Positions 21,068 through 24,644 of a DNA stretch of 24,644 bases are shown here, piece after piece. The translations under genes and the position numbers were made by a program. The DNA lies in the IMG/VR virus record IMGVR_UViG_3300031705_000851, positions 1 to 24,644 of that record; one strand, given 5' to 3'. This DNA comes from a virus. A model generated the notes under the pieces. The model was not told the origin of the DNA and did not search any database. It saw only the letters and a list, made by a program, of their open reading frames with translations. The first letter of the stretch is position 1. The number at the start of each line of letters is the position of its first letter.

Positions 21068-22282
21068 ATGACAGCTCCAACATATATGGATTATTCAGCA
21101 ACAACACCGGTAGACCACCGAGTTGCTAAAAAAATGGCAGAATGCCTAACAACAGAAGGCACATTTGGAAATGCAGCTTCACGCTCTCATTATTATGGGT
21201 GGCAAGCCGAAGCGGCAGTAGACAAAGCACGTAAACAAGTTGCAGATTTAGTAGGAGCAGATCCTAAAGAAATAGTATGGACATCTGGCGCCACTGAATC
21301 AAACAATTTAGCAATTAAAGGTATTGCACACTTTTACCAAAAGCAAGGTAAACATATCATCACACTAAAGACAGAACACAAAGCAGTATTAGACACTTGC
21401 CGTCAGCTAGAACGTGAAGGATTTGAAGTTACTTATATGAATCCATTACCAAGTGGACTGTTGGACATAGAAGAGTTCAAATCTATTTTAAGAGAAGATA
21501 CAATTCTAGCGTCATTTATGCACGTTAATAATGAAATTGGTGTTATACAAGACTTACATACAATTGGTGATATTTGCAGAGCAAACAAAACATTCTTTCA
21601 TGTAGATGCAGCACAGTCAGTTGGTAAACTCCCAATTAACTTAACAGAACTTCCAGTTGATTTAATGAGTTTCTCAGCACACAAGATTTATGGTCCAAAA
21701 GGCATGGGTGCATTGTATGTATCACGTAAGCCAAGAGTTAGGCTTGAAGCACAAATGCATGGTGGTGGACACGAACGTGGAATGCGTTCAGGCACATTAG
21801 CTACACATCAAATTGTTGGAATAGGCGAATCATTTGCAATAGCACAAGAAATGATGGCAGAAGAAGAAGTTAGAACACGTAATCTTAGAGATAGGTTATA
21901 TGCTGGCTTTTCGGACATGGAAGAAGTAAAAGTAAATGGCGATATGGAACAACGTATTGGCAATAACTTAAATATCAGTTTTAATCACGTTGAAGGTGAA
22001 TCATTAATGATGGCAATAAATGGTATTGCAGTATCATCTGGTTCAGCATGTACATCAGCAAGTTTAGAACCGTCTTACGTTCTTAGAGCATTAGGATTGC
22101 CAGATGAATTATCGGCCAGCTCTATTCGTTTCAGTGTAGGACGCTTTACAACTGAAGAAGATGTAGATAACGCAATTGTACTCGTTAGAGAAAAAGTAGA
22201 AAAGTTAAGAGAACTATCGCCACTATGGGATATGTACAAAGATGGAATTGATTTAAACACAGTAGTATGGGCTGCTCATTAA
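21068..22282 (+). CDS. iscS: Cysteine desulfurase IscS (404 aa)
   Basis: It is full length with the same numbering as E. coli IscS. The PLP lysine is K206 in [12 protein letters not shown], and catalytic C328 is in the mobile loop [18 protein letters not shown]104 and D180 are also in place. The end ([21 protein letters not shown]) matches the IscU-binding tail. It takes sulfur from cysteine and passes it as persulfide to the scaffold IscU, encoded 30 bases downstream, or to tRNA thiolation enzymes. IscR, HscA/B, ferredoxin and IscA are absent, so host partners would be needed. A dual promoter lies upstream; the ribosome binding site is weak. Confidence 0.96.
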   Translation: MTAPTYMDYSATTPVDHRVAKKMAECLTTEGTFGNAASRSHYYGWQAEAAVDKARKQVADLVGADPKEIVWTSGATESNNLAIKGIAHFYQKQGKHIITLKTEHKAVLDTCRQLEREGFEVTYMNPLPSGLLDIEEFKSILREDTILASFMHVNNEIGVIQDLHTIGDICRANKTFFHVDAAQSVGKLPINLTELPVDLMSFSAHKIYGPKGMGALYVSRKPRVRLEAQMHGGGHERGMRSGTLATHQIVGIGESFAIAQEMMAEEEVRTRNLRDRLYAGFSDMEEVKVNGDMEQRIGNNLNISFNHVEGESLMMAINGIAVSSGSACTSASLEPSYVLRALGLPDELSASSIRFSVGRFTTEEDVDNAIVLVREKVEKLRELSPLWDMYKDGIDLNTVVWAAH

Positions 22283-22312
22283 GAGTAGTCTTAAATAAGC
22301 TAGGAGAAAATT

Positions 22313-22723
22313 ATGGCATATTCAGAAAAAGTAATGGATCATTATGAGAACCCACGTAATGTAGGTAAGTTTGATCCTAAAGAAAGTAATATTGGAACAG
22401 GAATGGTAGGAGCTCCTGCTTGTGGTGACGTAATGAGATTACAAATCCAAGTAGAAGATGGTATTATTACTGATGCTAAATTTAAAACATATGGTTGCGG
22501 TAGTGCAATTGCAAGTAGCAGTTTACTAACCACAATGGTAAAAGGTATGAATTTAGAAGAAGCTGGTGCAATCCAAAACATGGACCTTGCAGAAGAACTT
22601 GCATTGCCTCCAGTTAAGATTCACTGTAGTGTGTTAGCCGAAGATGCAATTAAATCTGCTATTGCAGATTATCAAGGCAAAAACCCAGTACCAGAAGGCG
22701 CCAATTATTTCGAAATTAAATAA
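22313..22723 (+). CDS. iscU: Fe-S cluster scaffold protein IscU (136 aa)
   Basis: All cluster ligands are present: C37 and D39 in APACGDVM, C62 in YGCGSA, and H104/C105 in KIHCSVL. The LPPVK motif (98-102) that HscA recognises is intact, so it should use the host chaperone. The C-terminal extension is slightly longer than E. coli IscU. It assembles 2Fe-2S and 4Fe-4S clusters from IscS sulfur. TAGGAG precedes the ATG. It shares a transcript with iscS, and the tmRNA promoter begins just after its stop. Confidence 0.96.
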   Translation: MAYSEKVMDHYENPRNVGKFDPKESNIGTGMVGAPACGDVMRLQIQVEDGIITDAKFKTYGCGSAIASSSLLTTMVKGMNLEEAGAIQNMDLAEELALPPVKIHCSVLAEDAIKSAIADYQGKNPVPEGANYFEIK

Positions 22724-22730
22724 ATAAAGG

Positions 22731-22761
22731 TTGACAATTTATACACTCTCATGTATAAATA
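22731..22761 (+). promoter_or_regulatory. Overlapping sigma70 and T4-late promoters for the tmRNA
   Basis: TTGACA (22731-22736) is 17 bases from TATAAA (22754-22759), and the same bases extend to TATAAATA (22754-22761), the exact late consensus. Both predict +1 at about G22767. TTATACA-N6-TGTATAA (22739-22758) is an inverted repeat covering the spacer and -10. Confidence 0.75.
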
Positions 22762-22766
22762 ACATT

Positions 22767-23032
22767 GTAACGTTGAAACAAGCTAAACGACGAGCTGGAC
22801 CTGGGGGCAGTACCCAGCAGCTCCACCATAAACACATTGCACAGTTAGTGTGCTTATGATGGGGCTGAACAAGGATCGACAGGCGGATTAATAGGCGAGT
22901 GGAGTTACCCGGATCTAAGCACGGTTATCGCGAAGAAACTTTATAATTGCAAATGACAATTATGCGCCAGAAATGGCCTTAGCAGCTTAGACTGCTAGTG
23001 AGGTAGCTATACCTTATTACCCAAACTAGTAG
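22767..23032 (+). ncRNA. ssrA: Permuted two-piece tmRNA, alphaproteobacterial type
   Basis: The acceptor piece comes first and ends CAGCTCCACCA at about 22827, with a T-arm CTGGG/CCCAG. The coding piece begins at 22861 with GGGGCTGA. GGGGCTG pairs with CAGCTCC over seven positions, including the G3-U70 wobble read by alanyl-tRNA synthetase. GGATCGAC follows as in other tmRNAs. The tag frame (22949-22990) reads ANDNYAPEMALAA-stop, starting GCA AAT GAC. The stop lies in the loop of TAGCAG/CTGCTA (helix 5). The spacer 22828-22860 would be excised. The tag ends LAA, a ClpX degron. The exact processed ends are estimates. Confidence 0.95.
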
Positions 23033-23059
23033 AAAGGGTGTCTTAGGGCACCCTTTTTT
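23033..23059 (+). terminator. Rho-independent terminator of the tmRNA
   Basis: AAAGGGTGTC pairs with GGCACCCTTT (one G-U) around TTAG, followed by a T run. Confidence 0.9.
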
Positions 23060-23064
23060 GTGAT

Positions 23065-23073
23065 TATAAATAC
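23065..23073 (+). promoter_or_regulatory. T4-type late promoter, consensus box, leaderless arrangement
   Basis: TATAAATAC, four bases (taac), then ATG at 23078. It sets the start of the third radical SAM gene at 23078 rather than at an upstream in-frame alternative start at 23060. Confidence 0.7.
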
Positions 23074-23077
23074 TAAC

Positions 23078-24121
23078 ATGATCTACTCAAAGAATCCTAA
23101 AATACTACAACTAGAATTAAGCAGTATGTGTAATGCATTATGCCTAGGATGTCAGCGAGTTGATCCAAATACATTTAATAGTGTACTACCCAGTATTCCA
23201 AAGAAAGAAATAATCGCAGTAGACATAATACGTAAATTAATTAATAGTCCTAGAATGTCTGGAATAGAAGAAGTAGAATTTTGTGGAACTATTGATGAAC
23301 CACTAATGCATCCAAACTTTATGGAAATCATAGATGTTATATATGAAGCAAATCCACTTATAGAAATAAAAATACATACAAATGCAAGTCTACGTACACC
23401 GCAGTTTTGGAAAGACTTAGCACACAAGCTATCTAAGTTTAAAGGACATAAAGTATTATTTGGTATAGATGGACTAGTTGACACACATGTTATATACAGA
23501 CAGCAAACAGACTTTGATCTTATTATTAGAAACGCAATACATTTTATAGGTGCAGGCGGTAAAGCACAATGGCAGTATATTATATTTCCATGGAACAAAC
23601 ATCAAGTAAATGAAGCACGTGATATGAGTAAACAAATTGGCTTTGCAGAATTTAAAACTCGTAATGACAGAAGTGGAGTAAGCGAAGATGGATTAAACGA
23701 AATCCGAAAAATACAACAAAATGGGGGAAAGTCTAAACTAGGCATTAATGCTAACAAATTCAATGGTTACAAAATTAGTTGTATGAACAAGGAAGATGAT
23801 ATGTTTCATGTTTCGTACGATAGTAGATTATGGCCATGTTGTTATTTTGGAAATGTGCAATACATGGGACCTACGTTGTATGATGAATTTAAAAAAAGAA
23901 TATTTGGGGTGTATGGAGAAGATTTTAATTTGCTCACTAAGCACACAGTAGAAGAAATATTAGATTCAGAGTTATATAAAAATGATTTAGTAGAGTCTTG
24001 GAATAATCCAATCGGGTGTGGTAGCAAAGATAAAGTAAATCGGTGTGCAATGTCATGTAGTGTAAAAGCACTTGAAACAAGACCAATTGCAACAGCTCAC
24101 GAAGTTACAAAAAACTTTTAA
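23078..24121 (+). CDS. Radical SAM/SPASM-like protein, copy 3 (347 aa)
   Basis: The cluster motif is CNALCLGC (C18, C22, C25). It shares with copies 1 and 2 the layout IDEPLMHPNFMEIIDVIY, IHTNASLRT, FGIDGLVDTHVIYR and IFPWNKHQVNEA. The C-terminal cysteines are C in KISCMNKED, WPCCYF, and CGSKDKVNRCAMSC. It is more diverged: LHTNGG becomes IHTNAS and the last cysteine group is spread wider. This implies a different substrate within the same fold. Its neighbours are the tmRNA and tRNA-Glu. It has no ribosome binding site and is predicted leaderless from the late box. Confidence 0.85.
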   Translation: MIYSKNPKILQLELSSMCNALCLGCQRVDPNTFNSVLPSIPKKEIIAVDIIRKLINSPRMSGIEEVEFCGTIDEPLMHPNFMEIIDVIYEANPLIEIKIHTNASLRTPQFWKDLAHKLSKFKGHKVLFGIDGLVDTHVIYRQQTDFDLIIRNAIHFIGAGGKAQWQYIIFPWNKHQVNEARDMSKQIGFAEFKTRNDRSGVSEDGLNEIRKIQQNGGKSKLGINANKFNGYKISCMNKEDDMFHVSYDSRLWPCCYFGNVQYMGPTLYDEFKKRIFGVYGEDFNLLTKHTVEEILDSELYKNDLVESWNNPIGCGSKDKVNRCAMSCSVKALETRPIATAHEVTKNF

Positions 24122-24128
24122 AAAACAC

Positions 24129-24157
24129 TTGACAAGTTGTGTAATATAATGTATAGT
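24129..24157 (+). promoter_or_regulatory. Sigma70-type promoter for tRNA-Glu
   Basis: TTGACA (24129-24134) and TATAGT (24152-24157) have a 17-base spacer. A TATAAT at 24145-24150 is closer to consensus but only ten bases away. Confidence 0.65.
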
Positions 24158-24173
24158 AGTTATATAAATTAAT

Positions 24174-24248
24174 GCACCCTTCGTCTATCGGTTAGGACAC
24201 ACGGTTTTCATCCGTGCAAGAGGAGTTCAATTCTCCTAGGGTGTACCA
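24174..24248 (+). tRNA. tRNA-Glu (anticodon TTC)
   Basis: The acceptor GCACCCT pairs with AGGGTGT (one G-U at the end), and the anticodon stem CACGG/CCGTG encloses TTTTCAT, anticodon TTC. The T-arm is GGAG/CTCC with loop TTCAATT, and CCA is encoded. It reads GAA/GAG, both frequent in this AT-rich window. Confidence 0.93.
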
Positions 24249-24270
24249 ATTTAAAGAGATAAATAAAAAC

Positions 24271-24327
24271 ATGTTAAGACAAATACAACAAAAATTATAT
24301 TGGTGCCTTTATAGGGGTATGTCTTGA
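24271..24327 (+). CDS. Possible 18-residue leaderless microprotein between tRNAs
   Basis: GATAAATAA (24258-24266), four bases, then an ATG fits the late-box geometry, though A replaces the usual C. The peptide is MLRQIQQKLYWCLYRGMS, amphipathic and basic, and is followed 28 bases later by a strong terminator. There is no ribosome binding site. It may be a chance frame in a tRNA spacer. Confidence 0.3.
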   Translation: MLRQIQQKLYWCLYRGMS

Positions 24328-24355
24328 TATGACTTTTTAAAAAGTTATTTAAGCA

Positions 24356-24390
24356 AGCCCTGTAGTAGAAATGTTACAGGGCTTTTTTTT
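24356..24390 (+). terminator. Rho-independent terminator between the tRNA genes
   Basis: AGCCCTGTA pairs perfectly with TACAGGGCT (nine pairs) around a ten-base loop, followed by eight T. It would separate tRNA-Glu from tRNA-Trp. Confidence 0.92.
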
Positions 24391-24399
24391 GAAGTTTAT

Positions 24400-24474
24400 A
24401 GGGGTGTAGTGTTAATGGTAACACGTTGGATTCCAAATCCAAAATTAGCGGTTCGAATCCGTTCACCTTTGCCA
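24400..24474 (+). tRNA. tRNA-Trp (anticodon CCA)
   Basis: The acceptor AGGGGTG pairs with CACCTTT (two G-U), and the anticodon stem TTGGA/TCCAA encloses TTCCAAA, anticodon CCA. The T-loop TTCGAAT closes on AGCGG/CCGTT, the discriminator is G as in bacterial tRNA-Trp, and CCA is encoded. It starts ten bases after a terminator with no clear promoter of its own. Confidence 0.9.
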
Positions 24475-24481
24475 ATACAGG

Positions 24482-24509
24482 TTGACAAAACAGCTATAAG
24501 TGCTATAAT
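24482..24509 (+). promoter_or_regulatory. Sigma70-type promoter
   Basis: TTGACA (24482-24487) and TATAAT (24504-24509) are 16 bases apart. A direct repeat GCTATAA (24493, 24502) overlaps the -10. It drives the gene at 24529. Confidence 0.75.
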
Positions 24510-24528
24510 ACATAGTATACAGGAGAAT

Positions 24529-24644
24529 ATGAAATTGGCAGGATTAGAAAAACATCATTGGTTACATGGCATAGATGAATACTTAACACGTATTAATCAT
24601 TTGCACAGTGATCAATACAAAATAATCCAAAAGGCAATTCAATA
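24529..24644 (+). CDS. Hypothetical protein, 3' end outside the window
   Basis: The ATG follows CAGGAG and a sigma70-type promoter. The visible 38 codons (MKLAGLEKHHWLHGIDEYL, then TRINHLHSDQYKIIQKAIQ) are helical, soluble and His-rich. The gene runs off the window, so function cannot be judged. Confidence 0.65.
   Translation, partial: MKLAGLEKHHWLHGIDEYLTRINHLHSDQYKIIQKAIQ

Noticed and set aside
21068-22723. Host bacterial isc operon, meaning the window is chromosomal
   Set aside because: No iscR, hscA, hscB or fdx is present, and the surrounding small overlapping genes, T4-type late boxes and ligase homologue favour a phage; only wider context could settle it fully.
1-24644. CRISPR array, insertion sequence or integrase/attachment site
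   Set aside because: No regularly spaced direct repeats, transposase motifs or tyrosine/serine recombinase were seen; the radical SAM paralogy is gene duplication, not a repeat element.

Overview
The window looks like part of the genome of a large, AT-rich, T4-related phage of an alphaproteobacterium. A marine SAR11-like host is a plausible guess, but it is inference only. The phage evidence is as follows: genes are short and tightly packed with ATGA/TAATG overlaps; one protein aligns with T4 gp30 DNA ligase; T4-type late promoter boxes (TATAAATA-like) recur; and tRNA genes sit among accessory metabolic genes. The alphaproteobacterial evidence is a circularly permuted, two-piece tmRNA gene and a DUF1127 protein.

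Layout. Positions 1-3400 hold a 5'-truncated gene, a run of small proteins including a 46-residue lipoprotein, a radical SAM/SPASM protein, a phosphomannomutase-like HAD phosphatase and a terminator. Positions 3430-5530 hold a small (p)ppGpp hydrolase-like HD protein and a second radical SAM protein. Positions 5530-9740 carry a 2OG-Fe(II) oxygenase, ClpP, a P-loop kinase, a thermonuclease, and a membrane/coiled-coil protein ending at a dnaX-like -1 slippery site. Positions 9741-13083 carry ClpX, IF-3, ribosomal protein bS21, Hsp20 and ClpS. Positions 13100-16235 carry a cupin, a membrane protein, a cytidylyltransferase, a DEDD exonuclease and GMP reductase. Positions 16236-16544 are non-coding and contain a candidate structured RNA, followed by four small genes. 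Positions 17350-20290 carry a degenerate ligase, a reverse-strand MscS-like protein, a glycosyltransferase-like protein and a second 2OG oxygenase. Positions 20990-24121 carry IscS, IscU, the tmRNA and a third radical SAM protein. The window ends with tRNA-Glu, tRNA-Trp and a 3'-truncated gene.

How the genes fit together. The phage appears to carry its own protein quality-control set: tmRNA with an ANDNYAPEMALAA tag, ClpX with a ClpP-docking IGF loop, ClpP with an intact triad, ClpS and Hsp20. Next to it are two translation factors, IF-3 and bS21. IscS and IscU could supply Fe-S clusters to the three radical SAM proteins. GMP reductase, the HD hydrolase and the nucleases fit remodelling of host nucleotide pools and stress signalling.

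Regulation shows two classes. One is sigma70-type promoters, three of which carry a CAAGA-NN-TCTTG-like dyad in the spacer. The other is late boxes of the form TAAATAC. Six of these lie exactly four bases before an ATG, which would place +1 on the A of the start codon and make those mRNAs leaderless.
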